A DNA stretch of 64,000 bases from positions 2,170,001 to 2,234,000 of the forward strand of contig NZ_CP059492.1 of the NCBI RefSeq assembly GCF_014041995.1. The letters run 5' to 3'. The notes under the pieces were generated by a model. The model was given only the letters and a program-made list of their open reading frames with translations, did no database searches and was not told the origin of the DNA. Positions 29,151-37,297 of the stretch are shown here, piece after piece. The stretch is from Changpingibacter yushuensis. GTDB taxonomy: Bacteria > Actinomycetota > Actinomycetes > Actinomycetales > Actinomycetaceae. How positions within the stretch are numbered: the first letter of the stretch is position 1; every line of letters starts with the position of its first letter. The position numbers were made by a program, and so were the translations under genes.

Positions 29151-32100
29151 GTGGCATCTCACCCGACCGAGGATTTTGGCGCAAATCAGGGTTTCATTGA
29201 GGATCTCTACGCCGCATATCTCGCAGATCACTCTCAGGTTCAGCAGCAATGGCAGGAGCTCTTTAGGCGGTGGGAAAACGAAGGGCGTGTGAGCCAAGCG
29301 GCAAAAAAACAGAAGAAGGCGCCGCCGTCGGCGCAAACTGAGCGTGCACGGATTGATGTCCATTCGGGATCGGACTCGCGCCAGACCACGGCGGAGATCT
29401 CCACTGTACGTGCCGACCTCCCACCTGCACCGCGTTCGGCGGCCCAGCCACCCGTGACCCCGTATGCGAAGAGCTATAGGCTGGCACCAACGGACACGTC
29501 TGTAGGTGAGAACGTAACCACCCCGCTCAAGGGCATGGCAAAGTCCGTGGCCAAGAACATGGAGCTCTCACTAGAGATCCCCACGGCTACCTCATTCCGC
29601 AATCTTCCTGCGAAGATCATGTTTGACAATCGGGCGCTCATCAACTCCCACCTGAAGTCCACCCGCGGAGGCAAGGTCTCCTTTACTCATCTCATCGCTT
29701 ACGCCGCCATTGAATCTCTGGTCCAAATGCCCGAGATGAACAATTCTTACGAGATAGCTGACGGCAAGCCAGCCATACATCAACCTGAACACGTCAACTT
29801 TGGGGTGGCAATCGACGTCCAGAAACCAGATGGCTCCCGTTCCCTCGTGGTGCCTTCGATCAAGGGCGCCGAGCTTATGACCTTTGATCAGTTCCTTTCT
29901 GCTTATGAGAGTTTGGTGCGCCGGGGCCGCACCAACAAGCTGACTATTGAGGACTACCAAGGAACCACCGTCTCGCTGACCAATCCCGGCGGAATCGGAA
30001 CTACTCAATCAGTTCCGCGACTCATGCATGCTCAGGGGCTCATCATCGGGGTCGGTTCAATGGTCTATCCAGCTGAGTTCGCAGGTACGTCAAGCGCTGC
30101 GCTCGCGCGTATGGGCGTTTCTAAGATCGTCACCCTCTCCTCCACGTACGACCACCGCATTATTCAGGGGGCAACCTCGGGCGAGTTCTTGCGGTTGATG
30201 GAACAAAAACTGCTGGGTAAGGACGGCTTCTACGACCGCGTCTTCCTCTCACTCCACGTCCCTACCGAGCCTTATCAGTGGGAACAGGATGTTGAATACG
30301 ATTCCTCGCGCGAAATGGACCGCCCGGCCCGAATCGCCCGCCTCATTCACTCCTACCGGTCACGTGGCCATCTCATCGCCGACGTCGACCCGCTCGCGTT
30401 CCGTCCGTTACGGCATCCAGACCTCGTGTTATCTTCCTATGGCCTGACGGCTTGGGATCTGGATCGGCGCTTCCCAACGGGAGATTTCGGGGATACAGAT
30501 AGCTGCACGCTTCGCGAAATCCTTGACCAACTGCGCACAGCCTACTGCTCCACTGTGGGCTACGAGTTCATGCACATTTCGGATCCATCCCAGCGCCGCT
30601 GGTTTGAGGATCGCCTTGAACGCCCACGCAAGAAGCTCGGCGAGGACGCCCAGTCCCACATCCTAGCCAAGCTCAATGAGGCAGAAGCGTTTGAGGAGTT
30701 CCTTCACACCAAGTACATCGGCCAGAAGAGGTTCTCGCTCGAAGGCGGAGAGTCCCTCATCCCGGCCCTGGATGAAATCATCTCTGACGCGGCCAATGAC
30801 GGATTATCCGAAGTTGCCATAGGAATGTCCCACCGTGGGCGCCTGAATGTGCTGACCAACATTGCAGGCAAGTCCTACAAGCAGATCTTCACCGAGTTCG
30901 ACGGCTTCGTAGATCCGCGCACGGTACAAGGTTCAGGTGACGTCAAGTACCATCTAGGCACTGAGGGCGTGTTTACGGCATCGAACGGCGATGCGATTGA
31001 CGTGTACTTGGCCGCCAATCCCTCACATCTCGAAGCAGCTGATGGTGTACTTGAGGGGATTGTGCGTGCCAAGCAGGACCTTCAAGATCTCGGTCCCGAT
31101 GGTTTCACAGTGCTACCTATCCTTATTCACGGCGATGCTGCGTTTGCAGGGCAAGGCGTTGTGACCGAGGTTCTTAACCTCTCCCAGCTTCGCGGATACC
31201 GCACGGGTGGAACAATCCACATCATCGTGAACAACCAAATTGGTTTCACCACGGCGCCGTCGTCGGGACGTTCCTCCAACTACGCCACTGACATCGCAAA
31301 GGGCCTTCAACTCCCGATCTTCCATGTTAATGGAGATGATCCGGAAGCGGTTGTGCGGGTATCGCGGCTCGCCTACGAGTACCGGATGGAGTTCAACAAG
31401 GACGTCATCATCGACCTCATCTGCTACCGCCGCCGCGGCCACAACGAGGGCGACGATCCGTCAATGACGCAACCGGTCATGTACTCGCTCGTTGACTCCA
31501 AGCGCACTACCCGCCAGTTGTACAAGGAATCGTTGATCGGGCGCGGCGAGCTGACGGCCGAACAAGCCGCCGCGTGGGAGGCCTCCTATCATGAGACTCT
31601 GGACCGCGCGTTCACTCAAGTGAAGGAGGCGGAAGCTGCCGCGGACGCCGGGCAGCGTGATGCAATCGCTGGGCTGGAGCTTCCGGTGGCCCAACAAGAG
31701 GACGCAGGCACACTGATCGGCTGGACGTCCGCTACAAGTGAGCAGATCATCGCTCGGGTTGGCGAGGCGCACCTCCTCGTGCCCGAAGGTTTCACCTTGC
31801 ATCCCAAAGTGGCCAAGGTATTCGAGAAGCGCGCCAAGATGAGTCACGACGGCGGGATCGACTGGGGCTTTGGTGAGCTTTTGGCGTTCGGATCGCTCCT
31901 CATTGAGGGTCTACCAGTTCGCCTCTCGGGGCAGGACTGCCGGCGTGGAACGTTCGTCCAGCGCCATGCCGTGGCCCATGATCACAACACAGGTGCCGAA
32001 TGGACTCCGCTGCGCGGACTCACGGAGGATCAGGCCAAAATCTGGCTCTACGACTCCTCCCTTTCGGAGTACTCGGTGCTCGCGTTCGAGTACGGATACT

Positions 32101-32873
32101 CGGTTGAGCGCCCAGATGCCCTCGTGCTGTGGGAGGCTCAGTTTGGCGACTTCGCCAACGGAGCCCAGACAGTGATCGATGAGTTCATCGCCTCGGCGCA
32201 ACAGAAGTGGGGTCAGCGTTCATCACTGGTGATGCTCCTGCCACACGGATTTGAAGGCCAGGGCCCGGACCACTCCTCCGCCCGAATTGAGCGCTATCTT
32301 CAGCTGTGTGCTCAGGACAACATGTGGGTGTGCCAGCCTTCAACGCCGGCAAACCACTTCCACATGCTGCGTACCCAAGCCTATCGCCGGCCACGCAGCC
32401 CGCTCATTGCTTTCACACCCAAGCAGCTACTGCGCCGCCGTGCAGCCGTCTCCGAAGTCAGTGACTTTACAGGTGGCACCTTCAAGCCAGTTATAGGTGA
32501 AGTTGACGGAAACATCGCAAACGTTGACCGCGTTCTGCTGTGCTCTGGACGGCTCTACTATGACCTTCTAGATGAACGGACCAAGCGCGGCGATACTCGC
32601 ACTGCAATTATCCGGATTGAACAGTTGTACCCGGACCCTGTGGATGAAGTTCGCGCTCATCTGGCTAACTACGCAGGGGCTGACGTGCTTTGGGTCCAGG
32701 ATGAGCCCGAGAACCAGGGCCCGTGGGGGCACTTCTATCTCAATTTGTTCCGTTCACTCGGGATCAGCCCTACCTTGGTGTCACGTTCGGCTGGCGCTGC
32801 ACCATCCACGGGCCTATCAAAGTCGCATGCAGCACAGAACGCAGAGATACTGGCCCAAGCGTTTGATAGATAG
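29151..32873 (+). CDS. kgd: Multifunctional 2-oxoglutarate dehydrogenase E1/E2 (Kgd/OdhA type)
   Basis: Actinobacteria fuse an E2-type succinyltransferase core to the thiamine-dependent E1 of the 2-oxoglutarate dehydrogenase complex. The 1240-residue protein has a short N-terminal segment (FIEDLYAAYLADHSQVQQQW), a linker, the acyltransferase domain (about 105-340, with STYDHRIIQGATSGEFL in place of the HxxxDG motif, as in Kgd) and the E1 domain with AIGMSHRGRLNVLTNI and the ThDP motif IHGDAAFAGQGV..NNQIGF near 660. There is no lipoyl domain. I prefer the GTG at 29151, which has GATGAGG six bases upstream and aligns with the mycobacterial N-terminus; the ATG at 29139 has none. Confidence 0.95.
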   Translation: MASHPTEDFGANQGFIEDLYAAYLADHSQVQQQWQELFRRWENEGRVSQAAKKQKKAPPSAQTERARIDVHSGSDSRQTTAEISTVRADLPPAPRSAAQPPVTPYAKSYRLAPTDTSVGENVTTPLKGMAKSVAKNMELSLEIPTATSFRNLPAKIMFDNRALINSHLKSTRGGKVSFTHLIAYAAIESLVQMPEMNNSYEIADGKPAIHQPEHVNFGVAIDVQKPDGSRSLVVPSIKGAELMTFDQFLSAYESLVRRGRTNKLTIEDYQGTTVSLTNPGGIGTTQSVPRLMHAQGLIIGVGSMVYPAEFAGTSSAALARMGVSKIVTLSSTYDHRIIQGATSGEFLRLMEQKLLGKDGFYDRVFLSLHVPTEPYQWEQDVEYDSSREMDRPARIARLIHSYRSRGHLIADVDPLAFRPLRHPDLVLSSYGLTAWDLDRRFPTGDFGDTDSCTLREILDQLRTAYCSTVGYEFMHISDPSQRRWFEDRLERPRKKLGEDAQSHILAKLNEAEAFEEFLHTKYIGQKRFSLEGGESLIPALDEIISDAANDGLSEVAIGMSHRGRLNVLTNIAGKSYKQIFTEFDGFVDPRTVQGSGDVKYHLGTEGVFTASNGDAIDVYLAANPSHLEAADGVLEGIVRAKQDLQDLGPDGFTVLPILIHGDAAFAGQGVVTEVLNLSQLRGYRTGGTIHIIVNNQIGFTTAPSSGRSSNYATDIAKGLQLPIFHVNGDDPEAVVRVSRLAYEYRMEFNKDVIIDLICYRRRGHNEGDDPSMTQPVMYSLVDSKRTTRQLYKESLIGRGELTAEQAAAWEASYHETLDRAFTQVKEAEAAADAGQRDAIAGLELPVAQQEDAGTLIGWTSATSEQIIARVGEAHLLVPEGFTLHPKVAKVFEKRAKMSHDGGIDWGFGELLAFGSLLIEGLPVRLSGQDCRRGTFVQRHAVAHDHNTGAEWTPLRGLTEDQAKIWLYDSSLSEYSVLAFEYGYSVERPDALVLWEAQFGDFANGAQTVIDEFIASAQQKWGQRSSLVMLLPHGFEGQGPDHSSARIERYLQLCAQDNMWVCQPSTPANHFHMLRTQAYRRPRSPLIAFTPKQLLRRRAAVSEVSDFTGGTFKPVIGEVDGNIANVDRVLLCSGRLYYDLLDERTKRGDTRTAIIRIEQLYPDPVDEVRAHLANYAGADVLWVQDEPENQGPWGHFYLNLFRSLGISPTLVSRSAGAAPSTGLSKSHAAQNAEILAQAFDR

Positions 32874-32897
32874 GTGGGAAGGCTTCCGGTAGTTCGG

Positions 32898-33008
32898 ATG
32901 GCTTCTGGCGGCGTTGAGACTGCCGCGGGCAGTGGTGGTGGGTGCGGCAACCAATCCTGCTACACCCACCACCCGAGTAATACGGAGCCACGGGAGAATG
33001 CATGTTAA
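32898..33008 (+). CDS. Very short ORF before the bacteriocin-type membrane gene (doubtful)
   Basis: A 36-codon frame from ATG 32898 ends in TAA overlapping the next gene start. The product contains GGGCGNQSCYTHHPSNTEP and a final Cys. It occupies the place where a lactococcin-972 precursor gene would be expected, and Cys-Tyr-x-His-His-Pro-Ser recalls the SNYxH-P region of that family, but there is no signal peptide and no ribosome binding site. It may be a remnant or chance. Confidence 0.2.
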   Translation: MASGGVETAAGSGGGCGNQSCYTHHPSNTEPRENAC

Positions 33009-34963
33009 AGTGGTCTATTCGGATTCTTGGTGTCACTATGGCGCTGTGTTCGTGCATCTTGGGTGTGGCCATTCTTCAGGAGTCTGATTCAGTTTTTGTG
33101 GCTGACACTAACTTTTCGTTCACCCTAGATACTCAAGGCTCGCAACTCTCGAAAACTGAGTTGGTTTCACAGCTCGATGATTTTGCTGACCAACGAAATC
33201 TATTCATCGCCAAGAAGTCTGCTGGAAGGAATGACGCTGGCGTGGATCTGGTCTGGTTTGGATCACGTCCACGAGGCTCATATTCTGGCCAACTCTCCAC
33301 AACAGAAGATAACGGATGATTGATACCCTCTTCCGAATTGGGGGATCGGCCTCTCGATGGACGTTATGTTGCACGAATTGAGGCCGGGGACGAACAAGCG
33401 CTGACGTCCTGGGCCACGTCTATCGATGTGCGGCTTCTCGACTCTTCCGTGCGATCAACGCGCGCCATCACTATGACTGTTTTGATGGGAACGGGGGCAG
33501 GTTTCGCTTTTGTTGGGGTGGTGCTTGTACTGATCGCACTCGGGAACGCTTGGTTCTTTTCGATGTCTCGTTCCCGGAGTATTCGCCTTCAAGCTGGCAT
33601 GAGCACGTGGCAAATCCACGTGTGGGCCATGTGGCTCCTCGCCCGTACTCTTCTTCTCTCGATCGGGTTGGGATTCGCCGGATTTCTTGTCCTTTTCGTG
33701 GCAGTGTTTGGTGGCGCGTGGCTTGTAAGGTTCCTACCGTTGGCAGCCGCAGCCACGGCGTGCGCCACAGCATCTGTGCTGGCGGTATTCGCCGTCATCT
33801 CATGGGTGACGCGACCTACTGTGCGGCTGGCGGCTGAGCGTGAGATCCCATGGAAGAGCATCACTCGCACAGGTATGGGGATCGAAGTCCTGGCAGTGGT
33901 TCTTGCCTTAATGTGTGTCCCATTCTCTATGAACTACACCAATTGGGCTCGTCAAGCTGCATCAGAAGGAGCCAGATGGCAAGCTGCGTCCGACGTTGTG
34001 AGGGTGACCGCATCCTCGTTGACGCTCTCCGAATCGCGTAGTGGTGATTTCGAATCCAGACTCACTCCACTCCTCGACACGGCTGACGATGAGGGCATTT
34101 TGGGAATGTCGTTTTCATTCGACCAAATGATAGAGATTCAGCAGGACATGGGAGGTTTCGATCATATCGTCCTCACAAATCCTACGTTCATGACGCTCAT
34201 GGACGCCCAATCTGACCTCGCCCCTCTCTCCTCTTCCGACATTCCTATCAACCTGCGTGAAGAACTAGGCGAGACCCTCGCTATGTGGTCTATGAACCCC
34301 GATGACCCATGGGAGGGCATCGCGCTGTACACCACGTTAGAAACCCGACCTTTCCCTGTGATTGGCACACAAGCCGATGCTGGCAACGCGGTCACCGCAA
34401 ACCATCCACTTGTCTTGGTGGCCACCACTTCCGTCTCATCGTTTCACACGAGCGGTTTCCTCGATGTCTTGGTCTCCAACGGGCAGATAGTTTTCACTGA
34501 TGCAAGTAGGCTACGTGAACTCATCGATATCAACGGCTTGTCCGAATACCTGGTGTCGATCGACTACGTGGCCGATCAGATCCTTGAGACCACGCACCTT
34601 TACCGTCAGCAGGCCCAACTAGGCGGCTTCGCCATTGCAATGAGTCTGGCAGCACTCGTGATCGTCCTGGGGCAAAGTGCTGTCATTTGGTCCCGGCGCA
34701 AGCGCCGCATAATCTTTATCCTCCACACCAATGGCTCATCATTTGTCCGCATTCAACTCGAGGGCCTTGCCCCAGCCGTGTGTTTGCTCCTCCTGTCCGC
34801 TGTGCTGGCCGCGGCGAGCGCCGTCGTCGTGCTTCAGGTCGGTCTACCACTTGCTGTGGCAAGCTCAGGTATCTTCCTGATCATCTGTGTCCCGCTCGAA
34901 ATCGCTTTCCGCACCTTCGCTGGACGCACCGAATCGAGCCACCAAATTAGACGGAAGAACTAA
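33002..34963 (+). pseudogene. Bacteriocin-associated integral membrane protein (lactococcin-972 type), interrupted by an in-frame TGA
   Basis: Frame 33002-33319 ends with TGA (33317-33319), and the same reading frame stays open from 33320 to the TAA at 34963. Read through, the product of about 650 residues has one N-terminal membrane helix, an extracellular domain, and about seven more helices, which is the layout of the bacteriocin-associated 7-TM family (TIGR01654/DUF1430). The two halves make sense only together: the first carries the anchor and start of the extracellular domain. Either a nonsense mutation, a read-through site or a sequence error explains it. The ABC ATPase gene follows after 13 bases. 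The first part looks less GC-rich than the neighbours. Confidence 0.6.
33320..34963 (+). CDS. Downstream fragment of the bacteriocin-associated membrane protein
   Basis: A TTG directly after the TGA (TGATTG) could restart translation and give 547 residues. Predicted helices lie near 55-80, 95-120, 125-160, 180-200, 435-460 and 480-525, with a large extracellular domain between about 205 and 430. It is FtsX/MacB-like in layout and would pair with the following ATPase. There is only a weak GGA as ribosome binding site, so independent translation is uncertain. Confidence 0.5.
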   Translation: MIPSSELGDRPLDGRYVARIEAGDEQALTSWATSIDVRLLDSSVRSTRAITMTVLMGTGAGFAFVGVVLVLIALGNAWFFSMSRSRSIRLQAGMSTWQIHVWAMWLLARTLLLSIGLGFAGFLVLFVAVFGGAWLVRFLPLAAAATACATASVLAVFAVISWVTRPTVRLAAEREIPWKSITRTGMGIEVLAVVLALMCVPFSMNYTNWARQAASEGARWQAASDVVRVTASSLTLSESRSGDFESRLTPLLDTADDEGILGMSFSFDQMIEIQQDMGGFDHIVLTNPTFMTLMDAQSDLAPLSSSDIPINLREELGETLAMWSMNPDDPWEGIALYTTLETRPFPVIGTQADAGNAVTANHPLVLVATTSVSSFHTSGFLDVLVSNGQIVFTDASRLRELIDINGLSEYLVSIDYVADQILETTHLYRQQAQLGGFAIAMSLAALVIVLGQSAVIWSRRKRRIIFILHTNGSSFVRIQLEGLAPAVCLLLLSAVLAAASAVVVLQVGLPLAVASSGIFLIICVPLEIAFRTFAGRTESSHQIRRKN

Positions 34964-34976
34964 GGAAGGTCACGTT

Positions 34977-35639
34977 ATGACACTGGCAGCACACGACCTC
35001 AACGTCGTCATTGGCGCTCACACGATCCTTGACCACGTCAGTTTGGATCGTGATCCCGGAACCGTGACCGCGCTAACAGGCGCCTCTGGTTCAGGCAAAA
35101 CGACCCTCTTGAACTGCCTCGGCCTTCTGTCGAAACCTACCTCCGGAACGATCTCTATTGATGACAAAGAGGCCACCGCATGGTCAGACCGGCAACGTCG
35201 CAGGTTCTGGGCTTCGAAAGCCGCATTCATCTACCAAGACTATGGAATCATCGAGGAGGAAACCGTTCTCTACAACGTGACACTCACACCCCCAGGAATA
35301 TTCAGGCACAGGCCACGACCCACGCCCACAACAACAAGCATCCTTGAGACTGTCGGCTTATCAGGGCGTGAAGGAGACTCGTCCGCTGTGCTTTCGGGAG
35401 GAGAAAAGCAGCGGGTGGGAATTGCGCGCGCGCTCTACAAAAAGGCTTCCTACATTTTCGCTGACGAACCCACGGCGTCCCTTGATGCGGCCAACCGCGA
35501 CCACATCATTAGGCTTCTCAAGGACGCAGCGCACCAAGGCGCATGTGTCATCATCGCAACACACGACGAATACCTCGTCGCCCAAGCAGATTCAGCCGTG
35601 ACTCTTGCCAAGCGGACATCCTTCACGCGAATCCCCTAG
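34977..35639 (+). CDS. ABC transporter ATP-binding protein, lactococcin-972 export group
   Basis: The 220-residue ATPase has Walker A GASGSGKTT, the Q loop in IYQDYGIIEEETVLYNV, the signature VLSGGEKQRVGIARAL, Walker B IFADEPTASLD and the H loop IIATHDEY. The Q-loop context (Q-x-Y/F-x-x-I-E-x-E-T-V) resembles the TIGR03608 lactococcin-972 exporters. The ATG follows GGAAGG at seven bases; longer upstream readings would overlap the permease. In pBL1-type loci the order is precursor, membrane protein, ATPase, which matches here except for the missing precursor. Confidence 0.8.
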   Translation: MTLAAHDLNVVIGAHTILDHVSLDRDPGTVTALTGASGSGKTTLLNCLGLLSKPTSGTISIDDKEATAWSDRQRRRFWASKAAFIYQDYGIIEEETVLYNVTLTPPGIFRHRPRPTPTTTSILETVGLSGREGDSSAVLSGGEKQRVGIARALYKKASYIFADEPTASLDAANRDHIIRLLKDAAHQGACVIIATHDEYLVAQADSAVTLAKRTSFTRIP

Positions 35640-35870
35640 GTGTTACCGGGCCGATGGCCATTCCACGGACCCGGCCATGAAAGCAGCAGCCTGGGAAGGT
35701 GAACATGCAGGGAGGATCACATTTCTACGGACCAGCACGCCTTCCCCTTTCCCATAACCATCCACCGCAGCCACTCCATCATCTCCCATGGTCAAGGCAC
35801 ATTTACAGTCTCAGTTAACAAGAAAGACACGGTGAACGAATTCTCCGGCAGGTGCACACCCGCGGCGTAA
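35640..35870 (+). pseudogene. Possible decayed lactococcin-972-like bacteriocin precursor
   Basis: No intact gene is visible here, but two overlapping frames hold family-like pieces. One frame gives MQGGSHFYGPARLPLSHNHP (from ATG 35705). The next frame (35703-35870) gives HGQGTFTVSVNKKDTVNEFS and then GRCTPAA before its stop. Joined by a frameshift they recall the GGxWxxG...SNYxH...TVxV...SG pattern of lactococcin-972-type peptides. A short frame MKAAAWEGEHAG starts at 35677. The likeness was judged by eye and the Trp of the motif is not conserved, so this is a weak call. Confidence 0.25.
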
Positions 35871-35904
35871 CTGAATATGTTTCCATGTGGGCACTATGCT
35901 GAGT

Positions 35905-35944
35905 ACCGGAGACGATTCGTCACGAGCGGCAGGTCGTCTCCGGT
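35905..35944 (+). promoter_or_regulatory. 11-bp perfect inverted repeat before the SGNH-fold gene
   Basis: ACCGGAGACGA (35905-35915) and its exact complement TCGTCTCCGGT (35934-35944) flank 18 bases, ending 28 bases before the start at 35973. A TATGCT box sits just before it (35896-35901). It could be a leader hairpin or an operator. Function unknown. Confidence 0.35.
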
Positions 35945-35972
35945 TACTTTCATCCTCAGGGAAAATGAGACT

Positions 35973-36575
35973 GTGAACGAAGCTCCAATACGAATCGTTT
36001 TCGTCGGCGACGAACTAGTTGCCGGATTCGGCGATGCACGCGCTCTGGGCTGGACCGGCCGCGTCATGGCCCGAACCCTCAACGATCCGCCAATTCTTCA
36101 CCTGACGCTTGCCGTTCCCGGAGAGAATACAGCCGAGCTCGCTGGGCGCTGGGAAGCGGAAGTAACTTCTCGCGTCAACAATGAGGCGGATTGCCGCTTG
36201 GTGATCGGTATGGGCTCCCACGATCTTGACACCGGCCTTACGCTGGCCCGAGCGCGCCTCCATCTTGCAAACCTTCTTGACTCTGCAGAACGTATGCGCC
36301 TAAGGCCCTTTGTTGTGGGTCCACCGCCACGGCGCGATCTCTCCCCCAAGATTCAAGGCGACTTCACCCGTGCATATGGTGACGTCTGCACCCGCAGGGA
36401 GGTTCCCTTCGTTGACACCTTCACTCCACTTGTCTCGCATGAGCAGTGGAATACTGACATGGTGCTCTCAGGCGGATACACGCCACGTCAGGCCGGGTAT
36501 GGCCTGATGGCGTGGCTTGTGCTCCATAACGGGTGGAACCAATGGCTCGGAGTTCGCCCAGCATCTGCCAACTAA
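35973..36575 (+). CDS. SGNH/GDSL-fold protein with replaced catalytic residues
   Basis: About 200 residues, MNEAPIRIVFVGDELVAGFG..., clearly built like a GDSL hydrolase: block I at 8-20, block III GMGSHDLDTG, block V LSGGYTPRQAGYGLMAW. Yet block I has GDE where the nucleophile Ser should be, block III has His where Asn is expected, and block V has GGYTP instead of DxxHP. So all the catalytic positions appear changed, and hydrolase activity is unlikely. I chose the GTG at 35973; the frame is open back to 35877 but upstream codons cross the hairpin. A strong bidirectional terminator follows. Confidence 0.75.
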   Translation: MNEAPIRIVFVGDELVAGFGDARALGWTGRVMARTLNDPPILHLTLAVPGENTAELAGRWEAEVTSRVNNEADCRLVIGMGSHDLDTGLTLARARLHLANLLDSAERMRLRPFVVGPPPRRDLSPKIQGDFTRAYGDVCTRREVPFVDTFTPLVSHEQWNTDMVLSGGYTPRQAGYGLMAWLVLHNGWNQWLGVRPASAN

Positions 36576-36598
36576 ATAGCCCGCCCAACCTCAGACAA

Positions 36599-36632
36599 AA
36601 ACAGGCCCGGATCGAATGATCCGGGCCTGTTT
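36599..36632. terminator. Bidirectional intrinsic terminator
   Basis: A 15-bp perfect stem (36599-36613 with 36618-36632, loop GAAT) has TTTG on the plus side and a run of five A's (36597-36601) giving TTTTT on the minus side. It ends the SGNH-fold gene on plus and the bL37 gene on minus. Confidence 0.9.
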
Positions 36633-36636
36633 GCTC

Positions 36637-36711
36637 TCATGCGTTTGGACGCTTGCCGTGGTTAGCAGCTTTCCCCGCACGAGTGCGACGCTTACGACCT
36701 CGCCTGCTCAT
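36637..36711 (-). CDS. 50S ribosomal protein bL37 (AURKAIP1/COX24 domain)
   Basis: A 24-residue basic protein, starting MSRRGRKRRTRAGKAANHG and ending KRPNA. The ANHGKRPN end is the signature of bL37, the small actinobacterial ribosomal protein first seen in mycobacterial ribosome structures. AAAGGAG lies six bases before the ATG and a TGCTAAAAT extended -10 box lies further upstream. The gene is easily missed because of its size. Confidence 0.92.
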   Translation of the reverse strand: MSRRGRKRRTRAGKAANHGKRPNA

Positions 36712-36762
36712 ATGCTTCTCCTTTGATTGAGTGCCACTGCACATGCGGCAGGACAAAGCAAC

Positions 36763-36771
36763 ATTTTAGCA
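36763..36771 (-). promoter_or_regulatory. Extended -10 promoter of the bL37 gene
   Basis: TGCTAAAAT on the minus strand, about 50 bases before the bL37 start, fits the TGnTAnnnT extended -10 form. No -35 box is evident, as is common for that type. Confidence 0.4.
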
Positions 36772-36907
36772 ATAAATGGTTCGGAACGGGACATCAGCCG
36801 ACTCACGGATTCGAAGATCACATGAGCGTTCGCCTCATCTCCCAGTTGCCCGAACACCACCGAACGCATCAGTGGTCCCCATCTACCTAGGGAGCCACAT
36901 GGTGTGG

Positions 36908-37297
36908 CTATTGGGTTGCGGACCTGTAGACCTCAAGCTGAGAGGTGATCCGAACCCGCAAAGAGGACGGTGCAGATTCACAGCAAGACCGCTTGACGAT
37001 CTCACGAACATGGACTTCTGCCTCTGCCAACTTAGAGCAGGTCGGGCACCCCTTCGCGTGTGCACGCAGACGCGCCACCTGCTCCTCAGGCATCTGCGAA
37101 TCGATCATCTCGAAGATGTGGTCAGCCACTTCACTGCATGAACAGTTTTCGTTGCTTCCCTTTGCCACGCGGACCGCACTTTCGATTTCATCTACCAAGA
37201 CTGAATCGTCGTCCTTGCCCGGCCTGCTATCCCTTAGATCAGAATGACGTGCATCCGAGCCCACATCAAACGAGTCCTCAGCTAATGCGTCACTCAC
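36908..37297 (-). CDS. Zinc-binding anti-sigma factor, RsrA/RshA type
   Basis: Binds SigH in the reduced state and releases it when its cysteines are oxidised. The 129-residue protein has the ZAS pattern: Cys52/Cys54 before [16 protein letters not shown], then His80-x3-Cys84-x2-Cys87 in AHAKGCPTC, and Cys105/Cys106. Its ATG overlaps the sigH stop (ATGA), the usual arrangement. It carries about 45 N-terminal residues not found in S. coelicolor RsrA or M. tuberculosis RshA, acidic and probably disordered; a later start is possible but has no ribosome binding site. Confidence 0.88.
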   Translation of the reverse strand: MSDALAEDSFDVGSDARHSDLRDSRPGKDDDSVLVDEIESAVRVAKGSNENCSCSEVADHIFEMIDSQMPEEQVARLRAHAKGCPTCSKLAEAEVHVREIVKRSCCESAPSSLRVRITSQLEVYRSATQ

